DNA of 64,000 nucleotides from Albibacterium sp035514885 (GTDB lineage Bacteria > Bacteroidota > Bacteroidia > Sphingobacteriales > Sphingobacteriaceae). Under the pieces are notes generated by a model. That model searched no databases and was not told the origin of the DNA. It saw only the letters and a program-made list of their open reading frames with translations. Position numbers and translations under genes: made by a program. Positions 51,844-61,050 of the stretch are shown piece after piece; the first letter of the stretch is position 1; each line of letters opens with the position of its first letter. The stretch lies in assembly GCF_035514885.1 (NCBI RefSeq), contig NZ_DATJCH010000005.1, positions 124,001 through 188,000 on the forward strand. The letters run 5' to 3'.

Positions 51844-52698
51844 ATGAAAATTTCCAGTTATTTGCAATTTAATGAAAAGGTTACCATGAAGCGTAAAACG
51901 GTTCGTGTCAGAGATATAAGTATTTCTTATTTACTTAAAGATAGTTCTCAAGCAGAATCAACAATCATTTTTATTCATGGATTTCCCTTCAATAAGAATA
52001 TGTGGATTGGACAATTAGATGCTTTGCCTTCTGCCGTTCGTGGAATTGCTTTGGATGTTCGTGGCCATGGCAATACAACAAGCGGTCATGGGTTTTTTAA
52101 TATGGACGTGTTTGCGAAGGACCTTATTGCATTTATTGAGACTTTGAAGTTAGAAAGAGTTGTATTGTGTGGAATTTCTATGGGAGGATATATTGCTTTA
52201 AGAGCTTTTGAATTAAGACCTGCACTGTTTTCAGGAATTGTTTTAAGTGATACCCATTCTTTTGCAGATACAGATGCAGGGAAGCTCAAACGCTTTGCTA
52301 CAATTGAATCGGTGTTGAAGCATGGTAAGAGAATTTATGCGATTGGATTCGTCTCCAGTATTTTTTCTAAAAAGTCTATTGAAGAAAAGCCGGAGGTTGT
52401 AGACCTCATAAAAAGTTCTATTCGTAGGAATACGGAGTCTAGCATATGTGCCACACTATTGGCTTTAGCTTCGAGGACTGACACAACTTCAGTTTTGAAA
52501 AATATGAATGTGCCGGTCTTGATTCTTCGGGGAGAGGAGGATGGCATTGTTTCATTGGAGCAGGTGAAGAGTATGGAAGAATTAATCCCAGATGTAAAAC
52601 ATATCGAAATTCCCGATTGCGGGCATTTGCCGAATCTTGAAAACCCGGTTCGTTTTAATGGTGAAATCAGAAACTTCTTAATAAGTAAAATTCTGTAG
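51844..52698 (+). CDS. Alpha/beta-fold hydrolase
   Basis: A 284-aa hydrolase from the ATG at 51844. The oxyanion region IIFIHGFPFNKNMW, nucleophile elbow VVLCGISMGGYIAL (GxSxG), an Asp in LILRGEEDGIVSLEQ and His in DCGHLPNLENP form the expected triad. The substrate cannot be told; esterase or C-C hydrolase activity is possible. Start uncertain: the conserved part begins near MKRKTVRVRDISISY, whose ATG is at 51886, and an earlier ATG exists at 51805. Confidence 0.85.
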   Translation: MKISSYLQFNEKVTMKRKTVRVRDISISYLLKDSSQAESTIIFIHGFPFNKNMWIGQLDALPSAVRGIALDVRGHGNTTSGHGFFNMDVFAKDLIAFIETLKLERVVLCGISMGGYIALRAFELRPALFSGIVLSDTHSFADTDAGKLKRFATIESVLKHGKRIYAIGFVSSIFSKKSIEEKPEVVDLIKSSIRRNTESSICATLLALASRTDTTSVLKNMNVPVLILRGEEDGIVSLEQVKSMEELIPDVKHIEIPDCGHLPNLENPVRFNGEIRNFLISKIL

Positions 52699-52726
52699 AC
52701 TCCTGTTTTTTCGATAAAAAATGGGT

Positions 52727-52734
52727 TAGATTTG
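52727..52734 (+). promoter_or_regulatory. Promoter -7 box of gap
   Basis: TAGATTTG matches TAnnTTTG, 18 nt before the ATG at 52753. It shows that an in-frame ATG at 52732 lies inside the promoter and is not the start. Confidence 0.6.
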
Positions 52735-52752
52735 TATCTAATTCTAATAGAA

Positions 52753-53760
52753 ATGATTCGTGTCGCAATTAATGGTTTTGGCCGGATTGGTCGAAATACG
52801 CTTCGTACTATTCTCAATAGGCAAGAGAGGATAAGAGTAGTTGCAATAAATGATTTAGCGGATAGTAAAACATTGGCTCATTTATTTAAGTATGATTCTG
52901 TTCATGGTCCTTATCCTGGAGAAGTTTTAAGTGAGTCTGGAAAGATTATTGTTGATAGTAATGAAATTCTAGTACTTTCGGAGAGAAATCCTGCTACGTT
53001 ACCCTGGAGTGAATTAAATATAGATGTTGTTATTGAGTCAACAGGTTATTTTACTCATAAGGCAGATGCAGAAAAGCATATTTTAGCAGGTGCAAAGCAG
53101 GTATTAATTTCTGCTCCTTCTCCTGATAGGGAAATACCAACCGTGGTTTTGGGAGTCAATGATTCTAGCATTGACTTTGATTTACCTATTCTTTCTAATG
53201 CTTCTTGCACTACAAATAATGTTGCTCCTTTGGTAAAAGTATTGGATGATAACTGGGGAATTGTGGATGGGTATATTACGACTGTTCACTCTATGACTGG
53301 TGATCAGAATTTACATGATGCGCCGCATCGCGATCTGCGAAGAGCACGAGCTGCATCAGCATCTATTATCCCTACCAGCACAGGGGCTGCTAAAGCAATT
53401 ACCAATGTGTTCCCTCATTTAGAGGGTAAATTAGGGGGGGCAGGGATCCGTGTTCCTGTTTTAAATGGATCCCTAACTGATTTTACGTGCATTCTGAGAA
53501 AACAACCTACGGTAGAGGAGATTAATAACGCTTTTAAGAAAGCGGCTGAAGGTTCCTTGAAATATATATTGCAATATACAGAAGATCCTATTGTTTCAGT
53601 TGATATTGTAAACAGTGCTTATTCATGTATTTTTGATTCCTTATTGACTTCGGTGGTTGGGGGATTAATAAAAGTGGTAGGATGGTATGATAACGAATTT
53701 GGTTATTCTAATCGATTAGTAGATTTGTTGGTCTTGATTGAAGAGCGGAAATTAAATTAA
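52753..53760 (+). CDS. gap: Glyceraldehyde-3-phosphate dehydrogenase, type I
   Basis: Oxidative phosphorylation of glyceraldehyde-3-phosphate with NAD(P) in glycolysis or gluconeogenesis. The 335-aa protein has MIRVAINGFGRIGRN, the catalytic Cys152 in SNASCTTNNVAPL, TTVHSMTGDQNLHDAPHRDLRRARAAS (His base and substrate site) and WYDNEFGYSNRL at the C-terminus. It heads a likely operon with a GNAT gene 6 bp downstream, and pgk follows with its own promoter. Confidence 0.97.
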   Translation: MIRVAINGFGRIGRNTLRTILNRQERIRVVAINDLADSKTLAHLFKYDSVHGPYPGEVLSESGKIIVDSNEILVLSERNPATLPWSELNIDVVIESTGYFTHKADAEKHILAGAKQVLISAPSPDREIPTVVLGVNDSSIDFDLPILSNASCTTNNVAPLVKVLDDNWGIVDGYITTVHSMTGDQNLHDAPHRDLRRARAASASIIPTSTGAAKAITNVFPHLEGKLGGAGIRVPVLNGSLTDFTCILRKQPTVEEINNAFKKAAEGSLKYILQYTEDPIVSVDIVNSAYSCIFDSLLTSVVGGLIKVVGWYDNEFGYSNRLVDLLVLIEERKLN

Positions 53761-53766
53761 TTTGGG

Positions 53767-54207
53767 ATGAGAATAGCTTTTATTACATCTGATGAAACAT
53801 TGTCTTTGAGAAGCTTGCAACTTAGAGATGGCTGGGAATTCGATCGATGTCGTTTTGATTCTGATGAGATTGATGGAGCTTTTCACTTGGCACAAATCAA
53901 TGATGATGATGAAGTAGTTTGTGTTTTATCCTTGCATCCACAAGAATATGAAAATTTAAATGGTAAAGGTTTTCAATTAAGAGGAATGGCTACTCATCCT
54001 CATTATTATAAAAAGGGACTTGGAAAGTCTTTAATAAAGTTTGCTGTTGCGGAGCTAAGAAGCAAAGGTGTTGATTATATCTGGTGTAATGCACGGAGAA
54101 ATGCTTACCCTTTTTATGAAAAGATGGGCTTCGAATATATGTCGGATGAGTTTGAAATACCTACTGCTGGTCCGCATCGTAGAATGTATTTACAGCTTTC
54201 TGTCTAA
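53767..54207 (+). CDS. GNAT-family N-acetyltransferase
   Basis: A 146-aa acetyl-CoA-dependent acyltransferase with the motif A region FQLRGMATHPHYYKKGLGKSLIKFAVAELRSKG (acetyl-CoA pyrophosphate loop GxGxxL variant KKGLGKSL) and the motif B segment WCNARRNAYPFYEKMGFEYMSDEFE. The substrate is unknown. It lies between gap and pgk and may be co-transcribed with gap. Confidence 0.9.
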   Translation: MRIAFITSDETLSLRSLQLRDGWEFDRCRFDSDEIDGAFHLAQINDDDEVVCVLSLHPQEYENLNGKGFQLRGMATHPHYYKKGLGKSLIKFAVAELRSKGVDYIWCNARRNAYPFYEKMGFEYMSDEFEIPTAGPHRRMYLQLSV

Positions 54208-54208
54208 A

Positions 54209-54239
54209 TTTGTTTCTGTCGTGAATTATTCTAAATTTG
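54209..54239 (+). promoter_or_regulatory. Promoter of pgk
   Basis: TTTG at 54209-54212, a 19-nt spacer and TAAATTTG at 54232-54239: a full consensus Bacteroidota promoter. Predicted start near 54246, leader about 32 nt. The -33 TTTG is itself part of a second TAAATTTG box (54205-54212). Confidence 0.7.
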
Positions 54240-54277
54240 TTGCGCGAATTGAATATTTTATAAAGAAGTAATAAATA

Positions 54278-55468
54278 ATGAGAACAATAGATGATGTAAA
54301 TTTTTCGGGTAAAAAGGCTTTGGTACGTGTAGACTTTAATGTTCCTTTGGACGAAAAGTTTAATGTGACAGATGATACACGTATCCAGGGGGCTTTGCCA
54401 ACAATAAAGAAAATATTAAAAGATGGTGGAGCGGTTGTTTTAATGTCGCATTTTGGTCGCCCAAAAGAAGGGCCTACTGATAAATATTCTTTAAAACATA
54501 TAGTAGATCATCTTTCAAAAGTATTGGATAAACCTGTACAATTTGCTACTGATTCTATTGGTGAAGATGCTCTTAAAAAAGCCTCTGACTTAAAATCGGG
54601 AGAAGTTTTATTGCTTGAGAATCTTCGTTTTTACAAGGAAGAAGAGAAAGGGGATGCAGATTTTGCTAAAAAGCTAGCTGCATTGGGCGATATTTATGTA
54701 AACGACGCTTTTGGTACTGCTCATAGAGCACATGCTTCGACTTCAATCATAGCGAATTATTTCCCTGACAATAAAGTTGTTGGTTATTTAATGGCAGCAG
54801 AGTTAGATAATGCAAAAAAAGTATTGGAACATGCCGATAAGCCTTTTACAGCCATTATGGGTGGAGCAAAGGTGTCTGATAAACTGCAGTTAATTGAATC
54901 GCTATTAAACAAAGTTGATAATTTGATCATCGGTGGAGGAATGGCTTACACTTTTATTAAAGCTCAAGGCGGTAGAATCGGTGATTCATTGGTTGAATTA
55001 GATAAGTTAGATTTAGCTCTTGATCTGATGAAAAAAGCGGATGAGAAAGGTGTTAATTTGATTCTTCCTACTGATGCAATTATAGCAGATTCGTTTTCGA
55101 ATGATGCACCTCATTATCCTGGTGCCAATAATGAAATCCCTGATGATAAGATGGGATTAGATATTGGACCTAAATCTGCAGAGCACTTCGCTCAAATAAT
55201 TAAGGCCTCCAATACCATTTTATGGAATGGGCCGATGGGGGTTTTTGAGATGGATAGCTATGCAAACGGAACAAAACTAGTTGCGAGTGCAATTGTTGCG
55301 GCAACTGAAAACGGAGCATTTTCATTAATCGGAGGTGGAGATTCTGCTGCAGCAATATCTAAATTTAAGATGACTGAGCATGTGAGTTATGTTAGTACTG
55401 GTGGTGGTGCACTTTTAGAATATATGGAGGGTAAGGAATTGCCTGGTGTAAAAGCAATAACTGAATAA
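54278..55468 (+). CDS. pgk: Phosphoglycerate kinase
   Basis: Transfers phosphate between 1,3-bisphosphoglycerate and ADP in glycolysis. The 396-aa two-lobed protein has KALVRVDFNVPLDE, VVLMSHFGRPKEGPTDKYSL, LLENLRFYKEEEKGD, the DAFGTAHRAHAST motif, AIMGGAKVSDKLQLI and the C-terminal FSLIGGGDSAAAISKF...STGGGALLEYMEGKELPGV. All key residues are in place. A strong terminator follows. Confidence 0.98.
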   Translation: MRTIDDVNFSGKKALVRVDFNVPLDEKFNVTDDTRIQGALPTIKKILKDGGAVVLMSHFGRPKEGPTDKYSLKHIVDHLSKVLDKPVQFATDSIGEDALKKASDLKSGEVLLLENLRFYKEEEKGDADFAKKLAALGDIYVNDAFGTAHRAHASTSIIANYFPDNKVVGYLMAAELDNAKKVLEHADKPFTAIMGGAKVSDKLQLIESLLNKVDNLIIGGGMAYTFIKAQGGRIGDSLVELDKLDLALDLMKKADEKGVNLILPTDAIIADSFSNDAPHYPGANNEIPDDKMGLDIGPKSAEHFAQIIKASNTILWNGPMGVFEMDSYANGTKLVASAIVAATENGAFSLIGGGDSAAAISKFKMTEHVSYVSTGGGALLEYMEGKELPGVKAITE

Positions 55469-55490
55469 AACCAATTATAACCTATATTAT

Positions 55491-55527
55491 AATCCCTGAT
55501 CGCTTAAGAGCTTTCAGGGATTTTTTT
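55491..55527 (+). terminator. Intrinsic terminator of pgk
   Basis: A 9-bp stem (AATCCCTGA, 55491-55499, with TCAGGGATT, 55514-55522) followed by a T run ending at 55527. Confidence 0.85.
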
Positions 55528-55646
55528 ATGCTTTTAATAATGTAATAAAGCGAGGTTTTTTAGAAATATAGAATATTTGTTTTTGGTTGCTTTTTGAATA
55601 ATCTTAGTTTTTGCATTTAAAACGGACTTTTTGTCTGATTTTAGCT

Positions 55647-55691
55647 GTGGAAAACTTTTTTGTGGGGGAAAGTGGGAGAAAGTGGAAGAAA
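55647..55691 (+). promoter_or_regulatory. MraZ box (direct-repeat operator of the division cluster)
   Basis: GTGGGGGAAA, GTGGGAGAAA and GTGGAAGAAA follow each other at exact 10-bp spacing (55662, 55672, 55682), with a related GTGGAAAA at 55647. This matches the known TGGG-repeat operator through which MraZ represses its own operon. It covers the -33 position of the promoter below. Confidence 0.8.
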
Positions 55692-55701
55692 TTCATACTT
55701 T

Positions 55702-55709
55702 TACATTTG
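55702..55709 (+). promoter_or_regulatory. Promoter -7 box of the mraZ operon
   Basis: TACATTTG matches TAnnTTTG, 21 bp before the mraZ ATG. Its -33 region falls in the MraZ repeats, so bound MraZ would block polymerase. Confidence 0.65.
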
Positions 55710-55730
55710 ATTAGTTGAAATCGCTAAAGT

Positions 55731-56198
55731 ATGGAACACTTTCTCGGAGAGTATGAATGCAAGTTAGACGCCAAGGGAAGAATGGTGTTGCCAGCTGCGC
55801 TCAAAAGGCAAATGCCTGATGTTGAGCGGGAGGGGCTTGTTATTAACCGAGGTTTGGAAAGTCATTTAGTAATTTATACTCGTCGGGAGTGGAATAAAAT
55901 AATGGATGAGCTGAGTCGTTTGAATCAGTTTGAAAGGAAGAGTAGAGAATTTATTCGGAAATTTATGCGCGGAGCTTCTGAGCTCACATTAGATGCATCG
56001 GGTCGCGTGTTAATTCCAAAATCTTTGCAAGCCTATGCGGATATATCTTCCGAAGTCGTTTTAGCAAGCCAATTTAATAAAATCGAGGTTTGGTCAAAAG
56101 CAAAATATGATGAGCAATGGATAGATGAAGGAGATGATTTTGCAATTTTGGCTGAAGAGGTTATGGGTAACTTGAAAAGGAGGGAAGATGGAGAATGA
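55731..56198 (+). CDS. mraZ: Transcriptional regulator MraZ
   Basis: DNA-binding repressor of the division/cell-wall cluster. The 155-aa protein contains two SpoVT/AbrB-like halves: LGEYECKLDAKGRMVLPAALKRQMP (about 4-28) and GASELTLDASGRVLIPKSLQAYADI (about 82-106). It forms ring-shaped oligomers that bind the GTGGG repeats just upstream. rsmH overlaps its end by 11 bp. Confidence 0.96.
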   Translation: MEHFLGEYECKLDAKGRMVLPAALKRQMPDVEREGLVINRGLESHLVIYTRREWNKIMDELSRLNQFERKSREFIRKFMRGASELTLDASGRVLIPKSLQAYADISSEVVLASQFNKIEVWSKAKYDEQWIDEGDDFAILAEEVMGNLKRREDGE

Positions 56199-57093
56199 GT
56201 ATCATGTGCCGGTAATGCTTGACGAGTGTATTGAAGGTCTTCGTATAAATCCTGACGGAATATATGTGGATGTAACTTTTGGAGGTGGCGGGCATTCGAG
56301 AGCGATATTAGCCCGGTTAAGCGATCGGGGGAAGTTGTATGCTTTTGATCAGGATCCTGATGCAAAAAGGAATGTAATTCCGGATAGCCGTTTTACATTA
56401 ATTCAGCAAAATTTCCGGTTTTTAAAAAATAATCTGAGGCTTCATGGTATTGAGGCCGTAGATGGAATTTTAGCTGATTTAGGAATTTCATCACATCAGA
56501 TAAATGAACGTGAGCGAGGGTTTTCAACGCGCTTTGATGCTCAGCTGGATATGCGAATGGATCAGGTAGGTGAGTTGGATGCAAAAGAAGTTGTTAACAG
56601 TTATCCGGAGGAAGAATTGCATCGGATTTTCGGGATGTATGGAGAGGTTCAAAATGCTAAGACACTGGCACGAGCAATTACTTCTGCTAGGGCTCAGGAA
56701 CCCATTGTAAGTATAGATCAGTTGAAGTCCTCTATTAGTAAAGTGGCTCCTAGGAATAAAGAGAATAAATATTTTGCTCAGGTTTTTCAGGCTTTACGTA
56801 TTGAAGTAAATAAAGAACTTGAAGCCTTAGAGGCGTTTTTGCAACAATCAGTTTCTGTTTTAAAGCCGGGTGCTAGGTTGGTTGTAATGTCGTATCATTC
56901 GCTTGAAGATCGGTTGGTAAAGAATTATATGTTGAAGGGGAAATTTAGAGGGGATGTTGATAAGGATTTTTATGGAAATGAAATTAAACCATTTAAAATA
57001 GTTTCAAAGAAAGTTGTTGTTGCTTCAGTTGAAGAAATTGAAAGGAATAACCGTGCTCGAAGTGCAAAGTTAAGGATTGCAGAAAGGATCTAA
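56188..57093 (+). CDS. rsmH: 16S rRNA (cytosine1402-N4)-methyltransferase
   Basis: SAM-dependent methylation of C1402 in the ribosomal P site. The 301-aa protein has YHVPVMLDECIEGL, YVDVTFGGGGHSRAIL (motif I), GILADLGISSHQIN, RGFSTRFDAQLDMRMDQ, KYFAQVFQALRIEVNKEL and SYHSLEDRLVKNYM. The N-terminal overlap with mraZ indicates coupled translation, as is usual in this cluster. Confidence 0.97.
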   Translation: MENEYHVPVMLDECIEGLRINPDGIYVDVTFGGGGHSRAILARLSDRGKLYAFDQDPDAKRNVIPDSRFTLIQQNFRFLKNNLRLHGIEAVDGILADLGISSHQINERERGFSTRFDAQLDMRMDQVGELDAKEVVNSYPEEELHRIFGMYGEVQNAKTLARAITSARAQEPIVSIDQLKSSISKVAPRNKENKYFAQVFQALRIEVNKELEALEAFLQQSVSVLKPGARLVVMSYHSLEDRLVKNYMLKGKFRGDVDKDFYGNEIKPFKIVSKKVVVASVEEIERNNRARSAKLRIAERI

Positions 57094-57096
57094 ACT

Positions 57097-57504
57097 ATGG
57101 GGAATACATATAAGAAACAACCACTGAGTGAAAAAGTGCAGCAAGAGATGCAGGATTCTGTTGAAGCGAAAGCGTCTGCCACAGAAGAATTTGTCCATAA
57201 AGTTCTTACTGGAGGGAGGGTGTCTTCATGGACCGTGGTAAACAGTATTCCTTTTTTGCTTTTTTTTGCTTTTCTGGGAATTGTGTATATCGCTAACAGG
57301 CATTATGCAGAGAATACAGTACGTAAAATATCGAATTTAAATGGTGAGGTTAAGGTTTTAAGTTGGGAATTTAAAACCCTAAAGGCTGACTTGATGCTTA
57401 AAAGTACTCAATCTGAGATATTAGCTCAAGTTGATACGTTAGGTTTAAAAGAGTTGGTTGTTCCGCCGAGGAAAATTATTGTTAAGAAAGAGAATAAGAA
57501 ATAG
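57097..57504 (+). CDS. FtsL-like cell division protein
   Basis: A 135-aa bitopic protein with a cytoplasmic N-terminus (1-45), one membrane helix (about 52-70) and a short coiled coil (about 75-110), the topology of FtsL. Sequence matches the Bacteroidota-specific FtsL-like family by position between rsmH and ftsI. It would recruit FtsW/FtsI to the divisome together with the FtsB-like protein at 12.5-12.8 kb. Confidence 0.85.
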   Translation: MGNTYKKQPLSEKVQQEMQDSVEAKASATEEFVHKVLTGGRVSSWTVVNSIPFLLFFAFLGIVYIANRHYAENTVRKISNLNGEVKVLSWEFKTLKADLMLKSTQSEILAQVDTLGLKELVVPPRKIIVKKENKK

Positions 57505-57519
57505 AAATGCCGGGTTGAC

Positions 57520-59586
57520 ATGAATATAAGAACTGACATATTGCTAAGAGCCTATATTTCCTTTGGAATTATGGTGGTGATAGCGATAGCTGTGTTATAT
57601 AAAATGTTTACTATTCAATTGGTTCAAGGTGAGAAGTGGGTTGCTATGGCAGATAGCTTATCAACGCGTTATGTGGATATTGAACCTGCTCGTGGGAATA
57701 TTTATTCAGTAGACGGAAGTTTATTGGCTACCTCTGTTCCCGAGTACGATATACGAATGGATTTGTTTGCTCCTGGAATTGCTGCTGATGATGTTTTTTA
57801 TTCAAAAGTGGATTCTTTGGCTAAGGCATTGTCTTCTTTTTTTGGTGATAAATCTTCAGCTCAATATACCCGGTTATTACGGTCAGCAAGAACTCAACGA
57901 AATCGTTACTTTCTGATAAAGCGTGATGTTAGCTATCAATCGATGAAGAAAATGCGCACGTTCCCGATTTTTAATTTAGGTATTATGAAAGGTGGGATGA
58001 TAGCAGAACAGAAAAACAAAAGAATCTTACCGTTTAAGACTTTAGCTGAACGAACCATTGGGTATAAAAATGAGCATGTTCAGCCAGTAGGTTTAGAGGG
58101 GGCTTATGCAAATTATATTGATGGCGAAGGTGGAAAACGTTTGGTTCAACGGATTGCCGGAGGAGTTTGGATGCCAGTTAATCCGGATATGGATGTTGCA
58201 CCCGTGGACGGTGCAGATATTATTTCTACAATTGATATTGGAATGCAGGATGTTGCGCAGCGAGCTTTGGAGAATCAACTAATTAAAAGTAATGCGGATA
58301 ATGGTTGCGTCATTTTAATGGAAGTTGCTACTGGTGAAATTCGTGCTGTTGCAAATTATACACGAGTTTCGGAAGGAGTATATCAGGAAAAATTTAATTA
58401 CGCTATTGCGCAGAGTGCAGAACCGGGCTCTACATTTAAGTTAGCCTCATATTTAGTGGCAATTGAAGATGGAAAAATAGATACAGGGACGATGGTGGAT
58501 ACAGAGGATGGAACTTATCGTATTGCTGGTAAAACTGTTAGGGATTCTCATCATGGCGGCTATGGTCAAATAAGTGTTAAAAGAGCTTTTGAGGTTTCTT
58601 CAAATACAGCAATAACAAAACTTATTTACACACATTATAAAGATAATCCTGGAGAATTCACTAAACATTTGCGCAGACTTCATTTAAATGAAAAGTTGGG
58701 TTTGCAATTTCCTGGTGAGGGTAATCCCCTGATTAAAACTCCTGATTCAAAATCATGGAGCAAATTATCATTAACGCAAATGTCATATGGTTATGAGTTA
58801 TTGATGACACCCTTGCAAATGTTGACCTTTTACAATGCTGTTGCAAATGATGGGAAAATGATAGCTCCTCTTTTTGTACGGGAGATTCGTCGGTTGGGAA
58901 ATACTATAGAAAAGTATCAGGCACGAGTTATTGATGAAAGTATTGCTTCCGCCTCTACAATTAAGAAATTGCAAGAAATGCTGGAAGGAACTGTTGAACA
59001 TGGAACGGGTGGGGTTGTGAAGAACTCGCTTTTTGGAGTTGCTGGTAAAACAGGTACTGCTCAAATGGCCGATGGTGCTGCTGGTTATCGAGGAAACGTA
59101 AAATATCAGGCATCTTTTGCAGGTTATTTTCCTGCCAATAATCCTAAATATTCAATGATTGTAGTGATACAAAACCCTCGGAATGGTTATTATGCGGCTA
59201 CTGTTGCGGGACCGGTATTTAATGAAATTGCTCAACGTGTTTATGCTGGAGACATTTCTATGTATCAAAGTTATAATTCGTTTAAGTCTGCTGATAACAA
59301 TATACAACCAGCAACTAAAAAAGGTTCAAAAGAGGCAATTAGTCGCTTATATACACAGTTTGGGTTGAGGAATAGCTCTTTTAATGAAGGAGTTTCGGAA
59401 GATAAGGACATTGAAGTGGGTAGGGTGCCCGATTTGATTGGCATGGGTCTAAAAGATGCATTGCATGTTCTGGGCAATGCTGGATTTAAAGTATCAGTGA
59501 ATGGTAAAGGTAAAGTGGTTAATCAATCTTTAGCCGCTGGTGAGCAATTGGCAAAGAATCTTTTAATTTCAATTGAACTGAAATGA
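57520..59586 (+). CDS. ftsI: Penicillin-binding protein (FtsI type) with C-terminal PASTA domain
   Basis: Septal peptidoglycan transpeptidase. The 688-aa protein has one N-terminal membrane helix (about 12-32), a dimerisation domain (about 45-220), and a transpeptidase domain with Ser304-Thr-Phe-Lys307, Ser360-Ser-Asn362 and Lys510-Thr-Gly-Thr. The last 65 residues form one PASTA domain (VPDLIGMGLKDALHVLGNAGFKVSVNGKGKVVNQSLAAG...). The PASTA tail is common in Bacteroidota FtsI and Firmicutes SpoVD. It overlaps murE by 4 bp. Confidence 0.95.
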   Translation: MNIRTDILLRAYISFGIMVVIAIAVLYKMFTIQLVQGEKWVAMADSLSTRYVDIEPARGNIYSVDGSLLATSVPEYDIRMDLFAPGIAADDVFYSKVDSLAKALSSFFGDKSSAQYTRLLRSARTQRNRYFLIKRDVSYQSMKKMRTFPIFNLGIMKGGMIAEQKNKRILPFKTLAERTIGYKNEHVQPVGLEGAYANYIDGEGGKRLVQRIAGGVWMPVNPDMDVAPVDGADIISTIDIGMQDVAQRALENQLIKSNADNGCVILMEVATGEIRAVANYTRVSEGVYQEKFNYAIAQSAEPGSTFKLASYLVAIEDGKIDTGTMVDTEDGTYRIAGKTVRDSHHGGYGQISVKRAFEVSSNTAITKLIYTHYKDNPGEFTKHLRRLHLNEKLGLQFPGEGNPLIKTPDSKSWSKLSLTQMSYGYELLMTPLQMLTFYNAVANDGKMIAPLFVREIRRLGNTIEKYQARVIDESIASASTIKKLQEMLEGTVEHGTGGVVKNSLFGVAGKTGTAQMADGAAGYRGNVKYQASFAGYFPANNPKYSMIVVIQNPRNGYYAATVAGPVFNEIAQRVYAGDISMYQSYNSFKSADNNIQPATKKGSKEAISRLYTQFGLRNSSFNEGVSEDKDIEVGRVPDLIGMGLKDALHVLGNAGFKVSVNGKGKVVNQSLAAGEQLAKNLLISIELK

Positions 59587-61040
59587 AGAAGCTGAAAAAC
59601 ATATTATCGGGAATAACAGTCTTGCAATTGAAAGGATCGTTAGATGTTTCTATTGGTCGGATTAACTTTGACTCCCGAAAAATAGCTAATGGAGATTTAT
59701 TTATTGCCGTAAAGGGGACTCAAACAGATGGACATACTTATATTGAAAAAGCTATAGAGAAGGGTGCAAAGGTAATTGTTTGCCAAGAGTTGCCTGCTCA
59801 TTTGGATGAATCAATAATCTATTGTTTAGTTGCTGATTCTGCTTTTGCATTGGGGGTTATTGCCCACAATTATTATGATAGGCCTTCGGAAAAAATTAAG
59901 CTGGTAGGTGTGACCGGTACAAATGGTAAAACTACTGTTGCGACTCTTTTGTATCAACTGTTTGAGGGGCTAGGTTACTATTCTGGATTAGTTTCTACCG
60001 TGCAAAATAAAATTGGTGATCGTATTATTCCATCCACGCATACTACACCAGATCCCATCAGTTTGAATGACTTGCTTCATGATATGGTTGAAAATGGTTG
60101 TGATTACTGTTTTATGGAAGTTAGCTCACATGCAATTGTTCAAAAACGTATTTCGGGCTTGAAGTTTACAGGAGGATTATTTACCAATATTTCTCATGAT
60201 CACCTTGATTTTCATCTGACCTTTGATAATTATATTAAAGCAAAGAAGTTGTTTTTCGATACACTTCCTAAGAATGCTTTTGCTTTAACGAATATCGATG
60301 ATAGAAATGGGATGGTTATGTTGCAAAACACGAAAGCCTATAAGAAAACCTATGGCTTAAAATCATTAGCGGATTACAATGCTCAGATTATTGAAAGTCA
60401 TTTTAGCGGAATGCTTTTAAATATTAATAAAGAAGAGGTGTGGGTGAAACTTGTGGGTGAATTTAATGCTCATAATATATTAGCTGTCTATAGTACTGCT
60501 ATGTTATTGGATCAAGATAGTAAGAAAGTTCTTACTGTTTTGAGCCGCTTAAAAGGTGCAGAAGGAAGGTTTGAAACGATGATTTCCAAGAATGGTAAAG
60601 TTGCAATTGTAGATTATGCACATACGCCGGATGCTTTAGAGAATGTATTATTGACTATTCGGCAATTACGAATGAATGAAGTTCAAATAATAACAGTAGT
60701 TGGTTGTGGCGGCGATCGGGATAAAAGTAAACGGGCTGTTATGGCGAAAGTAGCTGTGGGTTTAAGTGATAAGGTAATTTTGACTTCTGATAATCCACGT
60801 AGTGAAGATCCATTGTTAATTCTCAAGGATATGGAAGAGGGAATTTCGTTTGATATGAGAAGAAAATCATTTACAATTTCGGATCGAAGAGAGGCTATTC
60901 GTGCGGCTTGCCATTTAGCTCAGGAAGGGGATATCATTTTGGTAGCTGGTAAAGGGCATGAAACTTACCAAGAAATCAAGGGGGTTAAGCACCCTTTTGA
61001 TGATAGAGAAGTATTGAAAGAAACTTTTAAGGAACAATAA
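59583..61040 (+). CDS. murE: UDP-N-acetylmuramoyl-L-alanyl-D-glutamate ligase (third residue)
   Basis: ATP-dependent addition of the third stem-peptide amino acid. The 485-aa Mur ligase has FDSRKIANGDLFIAVKGTQTDGHTYI, Walker A GVTGTNGKTTVA (about 114-124), STHTTPDPI, YCFMEVSSHAIVQKRI and the C-terminal DNPRSEDPLLILKDMEEG, whose DNPR motif indicates meso-diaminopimelate as substrate rather than lysine. It follows ftsI in the normal order. Confidence 0.96.
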   Translation: MKKLKNILSGITVLQLKGSLDVSIGRINFDSRKIANGDLFIAVKGTQTDGHTYIEKAIEKGAKVIVCQELPAHLDESIIYCLVADSAFALGVIAHNYYDRPSEKIKLVGVTGTNGKTTVATLLYQLFEGLGYYSGLVSTVQNKIGDRIIPSTHTTPDPISLNDLLHDMVENGCDYCFMEVSSHAIVQKRISGLKFTGGLFTNISHDHLDFHLTFDNYIKAKKLFFDTLPKNAFALTNIDDRNGMVMLQNTKAYKKTYGLKSLADYNAQIIESHFSGMLLNINKEEVWVKLVGEFNAHNILAVYSTAMLLDQDSKKVLTVLSRLKGAEGRFETMISKNGKVAIVDYAHTPDALENVLLTIRQLRMNEVQIITVVGCGGDRDKSKRAVMAKVAVGLSDKVILTSDNPRSEDPLLILKDMEEGISFDMRRKSFTISDRREAIRAACHLAQEGDIILVAGKGHETYQEIKGVKHPFDDREVLKETFKEQ

Positions 61041-61050
61041 TAAACGAAAT

